Part shown: one piece after another, positions 16,109-23,274 of the stretch
Layout of the letters: each line of letters opens with the position of its first letter
Numbering within the stretch: the first letter of the stretch is position 1
Assembly (NCBI GenBank): GCA_027483385.1
Contig: JAIXUT010000178.1
Location: 1-42,339, forward strand
Source: Alphaproteobacteria bacterium
Lineage (GTDB): Bacteria > Pseudomonadota > Alphaproteobacteria > UBA2136 > UBA6156
Length of the DNA: 42,339 bases
Direction: 5' to 3'
Position numbers and translations under genes: made by a program
The notes under the pieces: generated by a model
Told to the model about the DNA's origin: nothing
The model's input: only the letters and a program-made list of their open reading frames with translations
Database searches by the model: none

Positions 16109-17560
16109 ATGACCAACGAACTGAAAATCGGGTTGCTGGTGGTGCTGGCACTGGGTGCCTTGGGTTGGCTTTCGGCCAAGAGTGGCAGTTTTGGCTTGGG
16201 CCAGAACGGCACCCCGGTGCGGGAAATTACGGCAATCTTTACCGATGTGAACGGCATAAATGAAGGCAGCAAGGTTAAAATGGCGGGTGTGGATATCGGC
16301 CAGGTAGATGCCGTGCAACTGCAAAGCAACGGGACAGCCGTATTGCGCTTAAGCGTACGCCGCAACGTCGCCCTCCCCGCCGATGTGACAGCGCAAATCA
16401 GTACCAACGGCCTTATTGGCGAACGCTTTGTGGCGCTGGTGCCTGGGCCTGCGGGGGCGTTGGGCCAAGCGGGTAGCCTGGCCGAAAGCCAAACCATGAT
16501 CCCCAGCGCGGGCACCGCCGACGTGCAAGCGATTGGCACTGATTTTGCCCAAGTGGCCAACGATTTGAAAGAGATGACCACCACCCTGCGCACGGTGCTC
16601 GGGACGCCAGAAAATGCCGAAAAGCTGCAGCAAATCATCGATGGCTTGGCCAGCTTCAGTGGCAACATTGGCGGCAGCAACCAGTTGATGCAGAACTTGG
16701 AAGTGACTGCCGCGAACTTTGCCAAAATTTCGAATGACCTTGCGCAAGGTAAGGGTACCTTGGGTCAGCTTATTTCGGGCGGCACGGGCGACGGCACCGC
16801 AGGCGGCACCGACCTTGCAGGCGCCATGGGCAGCCTGAACGATATTGGCTTGGCGGCAAAAGAAATCCGCGACGTCATGGCCAAAATTAACGAAGGCCAA
16901 GGCACCTTAGGTAAACTGGTGAACGACCCCGAAACGGCCCAGAAACTGAACGATACGCTGGATAGCTTTGGGGCGTTAAGCCAGCGGATTGAACAAATCC
17001 GCACCGAAGTGGCCTTTGAAGGCAACACCTACACCAACGAAGCCGCTGGTGGCGGCGAGTTTAGCCTGACTTTGGCGCCTCGGCCAACCCGCTTTTACCA
17101 GCTGGGCGTGAGCGCCGATGGCTTTGCCAGCCAAGCGGGCAACGTGAATGACCGCGCCAACCCCTACTTTGGCCGCGATTTCGGCAAGGAAACCAAATAT
17201 ACCGCCCAGTTCGGTCACGTCTTCGAAAATGCTGCTGGCAGCGGGCAGGATGTTGCGCTGCGGGTTGGGCTGAAAAACAGTACGGGCGGCCTCGGGGTTG
17301 ATACCTTCAGCCAGCTGCCCGTGGTGGGTAACAAGGTCAAGCTGAGTGCTGACCTGTACGATATTGGCGGCACCCATACCCCTGGCAGCGACAGCCCACG
17401 GCTCGACCTGACCGCACGTACCGATATTATTGGCAAAACGGTATATGGGGTGGTGGGCTACGACAACGTGCTGAACCAGGAATACGGCAGCCCGAAAGTT
17501 GGGGTTGGGGTACGCTTTCAGGATGACGACCTGAAGTATCTGCTTGGGCAAGCGTTGTAA
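16109..17560 (+). CDS. mlaD: MlaD-type MCE-domain protein with long C-terminal domain
   Basis: At 483 aa this is far longer than the roughly 150-180 aa of E. coli MlaD. Residues ~5-24 are a membrane anchor, and ~35-115 are the MCE domain (EGSKVKMAGVDIGQVDAV; TNGLIGERFVALVPG) that forms a hexameric ring for lipid passage. Residues ~125-300 are a long, mostly helical stretch with repeated KLVNDPETAQKLND-like segments. From ~315 a Gly- and aromatic-rich beta region (FYQLGVSADGF; KVGVGVRFQDDDLKYLLG) closes the protein and looks like outer-membrane-type strands. Such extended MCE proteins occur in several proteobacteria and may bridge the periplasm; that role is inference. Confidence 0.9.
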   Translation: MTNELKIGLLVVLALGALGWLSAKSGSFGLGQNGTPVREITAIFTDVNGINEGSKVKMAGVDIGQVDAVQLQSNGTAVLRLSVRRNVALPADVTAQISTNGLIGERFVALVPGPAGALGQAGSLAESQTMIPSAGTADVQAIGTDFAQVANDLKEMTTTLRTVLGTPENAEKLQQIIDGLASFSGNIGGSNQLMQNLEVTAANFAKISNDLAQGKGTLGQLISGGTGDGTAGGTDLAGAMGSLNDIGLAAKEIRDVMAKINEGQGTLGKLVNDPETAQKLNDTLDSFGALSQRIEQIRTEVAFEGNTYTNEAAGGGEFSLTLAPRPTRFYQLGVSADGFASQAGNVNDRANPYFGRDFGKETKYTAQFGHVFENAAGSGQDVALRVGLKNSTGGLGVDTFSQLPVVGNKVKLSADLYDIGGTHTPGSDSPRLDLTARTDIIGKTVYGVVGYDNVLNQEYGSPKVGVGVRFQDDDLKYLLGQAL

Positions 17561-17584
17561 CAGCCTAGATTCTGCTTAACGTAA

Positions 17585-18223
17585 ATGTCGCAGATTAACT
17601 TGTTCGATTCCCTCTTTGGCCTGGCGCTGGTGATGGGGATTTTTATCGGCATCATGCGCGGGAACGGGCGCGAGACGCTGCACACCTTCCTGTTTGGCCT
17701 AAGCTTGCTGGCAGGCTGGTTGTTTCTGCGCAGTGGCGAAATGCCTGCCACCCAGGCCGAATTGGCGCGCCTGACGGTGGGTATCGGGTTCTATACCATG
17801 GCGATGTATATTTTTTGCTGGGCTTTGATGGGCGTGTTGGCGCCCTTTATGCTGGACAGCGTGCCTGCCGGCATACGCAGCCGGTTTTGGGCCGGTGCGC
17901 AGGCCATCGTGAAGCTGGTACTCATCGTGCTGGGGGTTAATTTATGGTACGCCACGCACAGTGTCGCAGCGCCATGGGAGCGCCTGCAGCCCCTGCCACC
18001 TTTGCTGCGCGACAGCACCTTCATCGCCCTTTCCGACCGCGTGACCGATGACACCCATCGTTGGTTGGCGGCGCAGAATTTTTTAACCTATCAGTACACC
18101 AGCGGCACGGTGCCCGCACCGAGCTGGAGCACTTCGGACACCACGGTGTTGGCCCCGATGGAACCAGAACCCGTCGCGCCTGCAGGCCAAGCGGCGCCTT
18201 TGTTGCCCGAAGAAAACTTGTAG
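17585..18223 (+). CDS. CvpA-like membrane protein
   Basis: The 212-aa protein shows the CvpA pattern: NLFDSLFGLALVMGIFIGIM with RGNGRETLH at the start, then about four helices and a segment (RSRFWAGAQAIVKLVLIVLG) like the family's DRxxGxxFGxxRG block. CvpA proteins support envelope functions and were first noted for colicin V production. The match is divergent. The C-terminus is a Pro/Ala-rich tail. It follows mlaD by 24 bases and is probably the last gene of the mla operon. Confidence 0.6.
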   Translation: MSQINLFDSLFGLALVMGIFIGIMRGNGRETLHTFLFGLSLLAGWLFLRSGEMPATQAELARLTVGIGFYTMAMYIFCWALMGVLAPFMLDSVPAGIRSRFWAGAQAIVKLVLIVLGVNLWYATHSVAAPWERLQPLPPLLRDSTFIALSDRVTDDTHRWLAAQNFLTYQYTSGTVPAPSWSTSDTTVLAPMEPEPVAPAGQAAPLLPEENL

Positions 18224-18239
18224 GCCGCGCCGGGCGCGG

Positions 18240-18399
18240 TGTCATCCTGAGAGCGTATATTCTACCGAAGTTTAAAAGCTAAGGGCGAAGGACCCAGTGG
18301 GTTGGTGGTTATGGCACCAGCGGGCTTCGGCAAAATGTGCACTGGATTCTTCGCAGATGGCATCACAGACTTCGGCATCCTGGGTGCTCTCAGGATGAC
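18240..18399. repeat. Inverted-repeat element, longer variant
   Basis: A 160-base fold-back element with outer arms TGTCATCCTGAGAGC and its reverse complement, and inner stretches resembling GAAGGACCCAG. It is flanked by GCGCGG-type complementary bases on both sides. It differs from the other copies by an inserted stretch in each arm. It lies between the convergent mla and DUF1488-like genes and may also end transcription. Confidence 0.65.
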
Positions 18400-18429
18400 C
18401 GCGCCCTGCGCGCGGGCGGGGGTGGAAAC

Positions 18430-18696
18430 CTACCGAATCACCAGCTGGGTTTGCCCCTGCTGCCATTGGCGCTCGGCTTCGGCTTCCAAGTACCCCACGT
18501 TATCGGCCACAATGCGCAGCTGGCGCGGGGCGCTGTTTTGGGCGCTGCGGGCCATGGGCGAACCCTGAAACTCTTCAAAAAAGCTCTGTTCAATCACGCT
18601 CTGGCGTACCGCGCCATCGGGCGTTTGCACGGCACACACCACTTTGCCGCCATCGGCGAGGCGCAGGGTTTCGAGTAGGAATTTGGTGTTTGTCAT
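18430..18696 (-). CDS. Small soluble protein, weakly DUF1488-like
   Basis: An 88-aa protein starting at the ATG at 18696 (MTNTKFLLETLRLADGG). Its pattern of CAV, IEQSFFEEF and a closing YLEAEAERQWQQGQTQLVIR block resembles DUF1488, a small family found beside many alphaproteobacterial genes, but the match is weak. Function unknown. A longer frame to 18759 runs into the divergent promoter region and is unlikely. Codon use fits the host. Confidence 0.6.
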   Translation of the reverse strand: MTNTKFLLETLRLADGGKVVCAVQTPDGAVRQSVIEQSFFEEFQGSPMARSAQNSAPRQLRIVADNVGYLEAEAERQWQQGQTQLVIR

Positions 18697-18752
18697 TGTT
18701 TTATTTAGGGCCTTTGGGGCTATCGTGTCAAGCTTGGTAAACCCTTGACAAG

Positions 18753-18760
18753 TATACAAT
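18753..18760 (+). promoter_or_regulatory. Possible -10 element (TATACAAT)
   Basis: TATACAAT lies just upstream of a tiny leader ORF and attenuator. It could be a -10 box with a weak TTGGTA at 18734-18739. A better -35 match, TTGACA at 18745, would place the start site after the leader's ribosome-binding site. The promoter assignment is therefore uncertain. Confidence 0.35.
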
Positions 18761-18805
18761 ATGAAGAGTATTGGAGAAGTAATGGCCCATCGGCCCTTGC
18801 TTTGA
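18761..18805 (+). CDS. Putative leader peptide upstream of a terminator
   Basis: A short ORF has two in-frame ATGs, at 18761 and 18782. The second follows GGAGAAG at ideal spacing and encodes MAHRPLL; the first gives 14 aa. The TGA stop (18803-18805) overlaps the first base of the intrinsic terminator hairpin that follows. A ribosome standing on the stop would cover the 5' arm of that hairpin, the layout of translation-coupled attenuators. No known leader peptide is recognised, and no expression evidence can be drawn from sequence. Confidence 0.4.
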   Translation: MKSIGEVMAHRPLL

Positions 18806-18829
18806 GCGGGGGCTTTCCCGCTTTTTTTT
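18805..18829 (+). terminator. Intrinsic terminator acting as a possible attenuator
   Basis: AGCGGG (18805-18810), loop GGCTTT, CCCGCT (18817-18822), then eight T residues. It points along the plus strand between two divergent genes and only 26 bases before the start at 18856, so it cannot serve an upstream gene on that strand. This is the position expected for regulated premature termination. Confidence 0.75.
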
Positions 18830-18855
18830 CTTTCGGCGCTGGAGGCGCTAGAACA

Positions 18856-19485
18856 ATGACCGAACTTCGTTTTTTCGACTCAACGCAACTCCTCATCTCG
18901 TCGGGTTTCATCTTCGTCGACTTGTACCGCGGGGTGAAAATCGCCTTCATGCGGCGCCTGCAGCCTGAAATCCATCACGGGCCGCAGATGCCAATCACAA
19001 TGGCAACAGTTGGCGGCATGTTTCAGCCGCTCAACGAAATGGAAACCGATGGCAGCATCAACGCCGAAGGTTTCAAAGGGCGGCCAATGTCGCTGTTTGA
19101 GAATGCCCACATGCATGCAATGGGCAAGCTGGGCATCTGGGTGAATAAGAAGCATGCGGCAAACTACATCTGGCATGTCATCGACCACCCGTACTACTAC
19201 GGCGAGCGCACCCCCAATGTGCGCAACGTCGGCAAGGTGATGCGACAGGTGTATGACGTGACCGACATCCTCGAGCCCTTCGAAGAGGGCTTGGCGAAGG
19301 TCAACGCGTCCAAGAAGCCTGAGGAACGCAGTGAGCTGCTCTGGCTGAGTGAATCTCAGTTTTCCGGTCATCTGGCAGGAAATCACTCACTCAAACAGGG
19401 AGAGATTGAGTACCTGCGACGGCTGTACTCTGGGCTTGAGAACAAAGTCGATAAACCACCACGCGCTGTCATCAGTCTTGCTTGA
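18856..19485 (+). CDS. Unrecognised protein with foreign codon use
   Basis: A 209-aa protein (MTELRFFDSTQLLISSGF...) that I do not recognise. It has no signal peptide and no clear membrane helix, and is rich in His, Met, Tyr and Trp in its middle (HAMGKLGIWVNKKHAANYIW; DHPYYYGERTPNVRN). Codon use differs sharply from neighbours: ATC, TTC, GAC and GTC dominate where host genes prefer ATT, TTT and GAT. This supports horizontal transfer. GGAGG at 18841-18845 precedes the ATG. The frame is open back to a TTG at 18745, but that start lacks a ribosome-binding site. It is bracketed by the attenuator-like hairpin and a terminator, like a self-contained cassette. Confidence 0.75.
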   Translation: MTELRFFDSTQLLISSGFIFVDLYRGVKIAFMRRLQPEIHHGPQMPITMATVGGMFQPLNEMETDGSINAEGFKGRPMSLFENAHMHAMGKLGIWVNKKHAANYIWHVIDHPYYYGERTPNVRNVGKVMRQVYDVTDILEPFEEGLAKVNASKKPEERSELLWLSESQFSGHLAGNHSLKQGEIEYLRRLYSGLENKVDKPPRAVISLA

Positions 19486-19507
19486 CCCTCCGCAAGGTTC
19501 TGACCTC

Positions 19508-19533
19508 CCCGCCGCGCCTTTGGATGCGGCGGG
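19508..19533 (+). terminator. Terminator after the foreign gene
   Basis: An eight-base-pair stem, CCCGCCGC with GCGGCGGG, around a ten-base loop, followed by TTATACTT. It begins 22 bases after the stop of the gene ending at 19485. The T-tract is interrupted, so it may be of moderate strength. Confidence 0.6.
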
Positions 19534-19562
19534 TTATACTTGTGGAGCACGCAGGTGAGTAT

Positions 19563-19683
19563 TGTAATCCTGAGGCTGGCCGAAGGATCCAGGTGTGAAA
19601 TTGCGTACGTGCATGTTGGCTACGGCGAAGCCCATTTACCAATTCAACAAAGACCTGGGTCCTTCGCTGCGCTCAGGATGACA
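19563..19683. repeat. MITE-like inverted-repeat element, copy 2
   Basis: A 121-base element. The right arm reads TGTCATCCTGAGCG on the minus strand; the left arm is degraded (TGTAATCCTGAGGC). The inside carries GTGCATGTTGGC and GGCGAAGCC, the reverse complement of the core seen in the copies at 2501 and 20932, so this copy is in the opposite orientation. It lies between the foreign gene and flgH. Confidence 0.8.
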
Positions 19684-19731
19684 CCGCGCAAAGCGCGGTG
19701 GCCCTCGTTCCTCGCTACCTAGGTCCTATTT

Positions 19732-20460
19732 TTAAAACGGCAGCACCTTATCAATCCAGCGCACGCCGTACTGGGGCGTTTGCGATTCATCAATCAGCCC
19801 CCTGCCCGCGTAGGCAATCCGTGCTTCAGCAATTTTGCTGCTCGGGATGGTGTTTTGCGCGGTAATATCTTCAGGCCGCACCATGCCTTGAATGGTGAGG
19901 AGCTGCTTTTCATAGTTCACCAGTACCTCGCGCTGGCCTTGAATGACCAGCAGGCCATTGGGCAGTACCTGCGTCACCACCGCCGCCACGCTGGCGGTAA
20001 GCCTATCGCTGCGGTCGGTGCTGGCATCGCCCTGAAAATCGCGGTTAGAACTGGTGTTGGCCATCCCCGTGGGGGTGAGGTCGATGCCGCGCTCCAGCAA
20101 TTTGCCTGAGATGAACGGCAGCACACTTACGCCCGCCTGCTGGCGGCTGTTGCGGCTGGCTTCGGTGGTGGCTTCGGTTTCGGCTTCGGCGCGTTCGCTG
20201 ACCAGGACGGTGAGAATATCGCCGATGCGGTGGGCGCGGGAATCCTTGAAAAACTGCCTTGAACCCGGTTGCCACAGGCTGCCGGGCATCGGGTTGGCGG
20301 CGGCGGGCATGGCAATGGGGGTGGCGATTTGGGTGCCCTGGGTGGGCAGGCCTTGGCCCACACCTGTCATGGCAGGGCGCATGGCTTGGGTGCAACTGGC
20401 TAGAACCAGAGGAACTAGGAAATAGGAACTAGGAACTAGGTATTTTTTAAGGATATTCAT
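19732..20460 (-). CDS. flgH: Flagellar L-ring protein FlgH
   Basis: FlgH forms the outer-membrane L-ring around the flagellar rod. The 242-aa lipoprotein has a lipobox LASC after a signal peptide, the motif RIGDILTVLVSERAEAETEA at about residue 77, and the closing GRGLIDESQTPQYGVRWIDK-like region seen in FlgH. The signal peptide YLVPSSYFLVPLVL is encoded by a tandem CCTAGTTCCT-type repeat (bases 20411-20440), also found at the end of dnaX. It is the last gene of the flgF-flgG-66aa-flgA-flgH block, 13 bases after flgA. Confidence 0.95.
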   Translation of the reverse strand: MNILKKYLVPSSYFLVPLVLASCTQAMRPAMTGVGQGLPTQGTQIATPIAMPAAANPMPGSLWQPGSRQFFKDSRAHRIGDILTVLVSERAEAETEATTEASRNSRQQAGVSVLPFISGKLLERGIDLTPTGMANTSSNRDFQGDASTDRSDRLTASVAAVVTQVLPNGLLVIQGQREVLVNYEKQLLTIQGMVRPEDITAQNTIPSSKIAEARIAYAGRGLIDESQTPQYGVRWIDKVLPF

Positions 20461-20473
20461 GATTTATTCTTTC

Positions 20474-20971
20474 CTAATTTACCAAAACTTGGCCGTTGGT
20501 TTGCACGGTGCCCACCAAGGTGGCCCGTGTGGCGGGGTTGAGCAGCCGAATTTGCTGGCCTGCTGCACCATCTTCTAAGGCCTGCCCCGTGCCTTTGAGG
20601 CTGACCACGCCGCGCTGAATGGTGAAATCGATGACACTGCCCCGATTCACCAACGGCGGCACGCGCAGGTGCAGCGTGGAAAGCGGCACGCCGGCTGCCA
20701 GCGCCCGCGTGGTTTGCAGGCCAATCGCTTGGGCAGGCTGCTGCACGGTGGAGACAAACACCTGCGTGCTGATGACGGTGCGGCTGGTGAGGTCGGCAGT
20801 CTGCACAATCGCGCCCTTCGGCAATGGGGCCGCCAGCACGGGGATGCTGACGGGGGCGGCAGGCGCGGCAAAACTTGACGTAGCAACCATGACCAAACAC
20901 AAACCGCCGTAAGCGCCACGCTGCAGCAGGCTGTCACCCTGAAGCTTGCCGAAGGACCCAGGTCTTTTCAC
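20474..20971 (-). CDS. flgA: Flagellar P-ring chaperone FlgA, repeat-derived N-terminus
   Basis: FlgA is the periplasmic chaperone for P-ring assembly. The C-terminal SAF-like domain is intact: LPKGAIVQTADLTSRTV, RALAAGVPLSTLHLRVPPLV, RGSVIDFTIQRGVVSL and closing TLVGTVQTNGQVLV. At 165 aa it is short, as in some alphaproteobacteria. The N-terminus is odd: the only upstream start is a GTG at 20971, and the first 13 or so residues (KRPGSFGKLQGD) are translated from the left arm of the repeat element at 20932. The hydrophobic stretch GAYGGLCLVMVATSSFA that follows is the real signal peptide core. Confidence 0.85.
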   Translation of the reverse strand: MKRPGSFGKLQGDSLLQRGAYGGLCLVMVATSSFAAPAAPVSIPVLAAPLPKGAIVQTADLTSRTVISTQVFVSTVQQPAQAIGLQTTRALAAGVPLSTLHLRVPPLVNRGSVIDFTIQRGVVSLKGTGQALEDGAAGQQIRLLNPATRATLVGTVQTNGQVLVN

Positions 20972-21054
20972 TGTGTGTGTAAATTGGCTTTGCTGAAGCC
21001 AACATGCCCGTGCGCTACATCATACCTGGGTCCTTCGCTACGCTCAGGATGACA
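20932..21054. repeat. MITE-like inverted-repeat element, copy 3
   Basis: A 123-base element with left arm TGTCACCCTGAAGC and a consensus right arm. The core holds GGCTTTGCTGAAGCC and AACATGCCCGTGCGC. It reaches into the 5' end of flgA by about 40 bases and separates flgA from the 66-codon gene. Confidence 0.85.
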
Positions 21055-21065
21055 CATAGAATCAA

Positions 21066-21266
21066 TTAAACCAAAAACACGACTGGCAAACCTACGGCCA
21101 AGATCAGCAGCCACGATACCGTGCGGAAGGTGACCAGTGGCGCGGGTGGCTGGGTCAGGTCGGCGTAGCTGATGAAGGCGTACAAGCCATCGCGCTGCAA
21201 GCGAATGGTGGCTTCTTTGGGTTCGGTATTCAGCCAGTTCACGGTTTTGAGTAATAAAGTTTCCAT
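21066..21266 (-). CDS. Small tail-anchored protein inside the flagellar operon
   Basis: A 66-aa protein (METLLLKTVNWLNTEPKEAT...) with one C-terminal membrane helix (VSWLLILAVGLPVVFLV) that ends the chain, so its N-terminus would face the cytoplasm. Host-like codons and its position between flgG and flgA on the same strand support a real gene. The ribosome-binding site is weak. I do not recognise it; a role in flagellar assembly is only suggested by position. About 136 bases separate it from flgG. Confidence 0.6.
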   Translation of the reverse strand: METLLLKTVNWLNTEPKEATIRLQRDGLYAFISYADLTQPPAPLVTFRTVSWLLILAVGLPVVFLV

Positions 21267-21402
21267 TGGGTTGTTCTTTTGCTTGGCCCCAACTTTGGCC
21301 CCCTCGGCCGCAGTCGGTATTCCCTGTGCTTAAATATGCAGCAGGTATGCCAACTTGTATTATATCATTGTTTTTTATATTTTTATTTCTCATAACCAAG
21401 AC

Positions 21403-22185
21403 CTACCGTAGCTGCGTCAGGGTTTGCAGCATTTCGTCGGCAGTCGAAATGACGCGGCTGTTAAGTTCGTAGGCCCGCTGGGCGGTAATCAGGCGCGTGA
21501 TGCTGGCAATACTATCCACGTTGCTGCTTTCCAGAAAACTTTGCGAAATCGTGCCGGCACCTTGCTCGGCGGGGGTGGCATCGGTGGGGGCGCCGCTGGC
21601 TTCGGTCTCGCGGTACAGGTTTTGCCCGATGTTTTCGAGCCCCGCTTCGTTGGTGAACATCGAAAGCGTAATCGTGCCCAGGTTGGTGGTGACGTTATTG
21701 ACCTTGGCACTGACAACCCCCGTGGCCGTCACGGTAAAATCGGTGGCGTTCACGGGAACGTTAATGGCGGGGTCGAAGGTGTAGCCTTCCTTGGTCACCA
21801 CTTCGCCGTCTTGGTTGAGTTGCAGACTGCCGTCGCGGGTGTAGGCGGTGGTGCCATCGGGCAACGTGATACGGAAAAAGCCGCGCCCAGAAATCGCCAA
21901 ATCAAATGCGTTGCCGGTGTTGGCCAAGTTCCCCTGACGCATGGATTTGTAGGTAGAACCCACACTCACGCCTAAGCCAATTTGCAACCCCGTGGGGGCC
22001 AAGGTGCCAGCGCTGCTGGTAATGGCGCCCACCCCAATGCGGTTTTGGTACACCAAGTCGGTAAACGCGGCGTTTTGTTCCTTATAGCCCGTGGTATTAA
22101 GGTTGGCGATGTTGTTGGAAAGAACGTCTACGTTCGTTTGCTGGGCGTGCATCCCGGTGGCGGCGATGCGGAGAGCTTGTAGCAT
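21403..22185 (-). CDS. flgG: Flagellar distal rod protein FlgG
   Basis: FlgG builds the distal rod. The 260-aa protein has the N-terminal rod motif (NVDVLSNNIANLNTTGYKEQ), the SGRGFFRITLPDGTTAYTRDG core and the C-terminal SNVDSIASITRLITAQRAYE helix needed for polymer contact. Length is exactly as expected. It follows flgF by 37 bases. Confidence 0.97.
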   Translation of the reverse strand: MLQALRIAATGMHAQQTNVDVLSNNIANLNTTGYKEQNAAFTDLVYQNRIGVGAITSSAGTLAPTGLQIGLGVSVGSTYKSMRQGNLANTGNAFDLAISGRGFFRITLPDGTTAYTRDGSLQLNQDGEVVTKEGYTFDPAINVPVNATDFTVTATGVVSAKVNNVTTNLGTITLSMFTNEAGLENIGQNLYRETEASGAPTDATPAEQGAGTISQSFLESSNVDSIASITRLITAQRAYELNSRVISTADEMLQTLTQLR

Positions 22186-22222
22186 GATATTATTTCCTTA
22201 CTTAATCTATGTCGTTGTTGGG

Positions 22223-22978
22223 CTAGTTGTTACCGCTTAAATTACGAATCGCGCGTTGTTCCAGCTCTTCCAGAGAACGTGCCAGAGTTAGGCTTTGCTG
22301 GTAGGCGCGGGAAACGGCCTCCATCTCCACCATTTCCTGCACCGCGTTCACGTTGCTGGCTTCCAGAAACCCTTGGCGCAGTTGCGGCGCATTCGGGGTG
22401 GCAAAATCCACCGGTGTGGCCGCTGCTCCTTGCGTGGCCACAAAGGCGCTGGCCCCTGCCCGTTGCAACAGCTTCTGGTTTTCGGGGGTAAACTGAAACA
22501 CCCCGATTTGCGCCAGCTGGCCCTGTTCGGTGGAAAGGGTGCCATCGATGGCAATTTTTAGGTTGCGAGCTTCGGGCGGGACTTGAATCGGGGCGCCGGC
22601 GTTATCTTGGACAATGCTGCCTTCAGGCGTCACCACGGTGCCATCGTTGGCCAGTGCAAACTGGCCCCGGCGGGTATATTGGGTGGTGCCGTTGACAGTA
22701 ATCGCAAAAAAGCCTTCGCCGCTCAGGGCCAAATCCAGCGGGTTGCCCGTGGCTTCATGGACGCCATCGGCTTGAGAAATTAACAACGCACGGTCGGCCA
22801 CGTAGCTGGCCCCATGGAAGTCGCTCGGGCGGCCTGCGGGGCGGGAAATGACTTCCCGAAAATTCATTTCCAGCTTGCGGAAGCCGTGGGTGTTCACGTT
22901 GGCCACGTTATCGGCCACCGCGGTAAATTGCCGCTGCGTGGTGAGGGTACGGGAGGCCAATACAGCTAGTTCTTGCAC
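22223..22978 (-). CDS. flgF: Flagellar proximal rod protein FlgF
   Basis: FlgF is a proximal rod subunit. The 251-aa protein shows TAVADNVANVNTHGFRKLEM near the start, the SGEGFFAITVNGTTQYTRRG core and the C-terminal SNVNAVQEMVEMEAVSRAYQ block. It is slightly shorter than FlgG, as is usual, and heads the minus-strand flagellar unit. Upstream lies a fold-back repeat and the divergent GGDEF-like gene, so the promoter is probably within 22979-23270, but no sigma-54 or sigma-28 box was recognised. Confidence 0.95.
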   Translation of the reverse strand: MQELAVLASRTLTTQRQFTAVADNVANVNTHGFRKLEMNFREVISRPAGRPSDFHGASYVADRALLISQADGVHEATGNPLDLALSGEGFFAITVNGTTQYTRRGQFALANDGTVVTPEGSIVQDNAGAPIQVPPEARNLKIAIDGTLSTEQGQLAQIGVFQFTPENQKLLQRAGASAFVATQGAAATPVDFATPNAPQLRQGFLEASNVNAVQEMVEMEAVSRAYQQSLTLARSLEELEQRAIRNLSGNN

Positions 22979-23003
22979 TGAAACTAATCCCCTATTCTAC
23001 TAT

Positions 23004-23102
23004 GCGGGTCGATTTTCCCGCTTTCCTGGCCTTTCGCTCCGCACGTACCTAAGTGTACGCTTACGGTGCTTAGTCTGCGGAAATCGATAAAATCGACTCC
23101 GC
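23004..23102. repeat. Nested fold-back repeat
   Basis: GCGGGTCGATTTT (23004-23016) pairs with AAAATCGACTCCGC (23089-23102), with one bulged base. Inside, CCGCA pairs with TGCGG and CTAAG with CTTAG around GTACACTTAGG-like sequence. The arms differ from the TGTCATCC elements, so this is another repeat family. It occupies the flgF upstream region. The remaining 170 bases to the next gene hold nothing I can name. Confidence 0.65.
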
Positions 23103-23274
23103 CTAGCGAATATGGAACCAGCTTCATGGCCATATTATGCATAGCGTGTGCCAACCCAAAAGCCGCAGATTTATTGCAAGTGTTGCCAAAAAGCCCTTGC
23201 CCGCACCTGGCCCGCACAGTAGCTTAGTGGTTACTTATTTAAAGAAGCTTGCAATAATAACAAAAGGCTGCTCG

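Noticed and set aside
18745-18855. TTG-started extension of the foreign gene through the terminator hairpin
   Set aside because: There is no ribosome-binding site at the TTG, whereas GGAGG precedes the ATG at 18856. The extension would be translated from the hairpin and T-tract.
20968-21399. 143-codon frame covering the 66-aa gene and the repeat
   Set aside because: Its sequence is mostly translated repeat and carries the stretch CHPERSEGP, a known sign of translated intergenic repeats. The 66-codon frame is more protein-like.
23137-23274. N-terminal extension of the GGDEF-like protein
   Set aside because: The extension is unlike the domain, has no ribosome-binding site, and the ATG at 23275 is followed by a helical start that fits.
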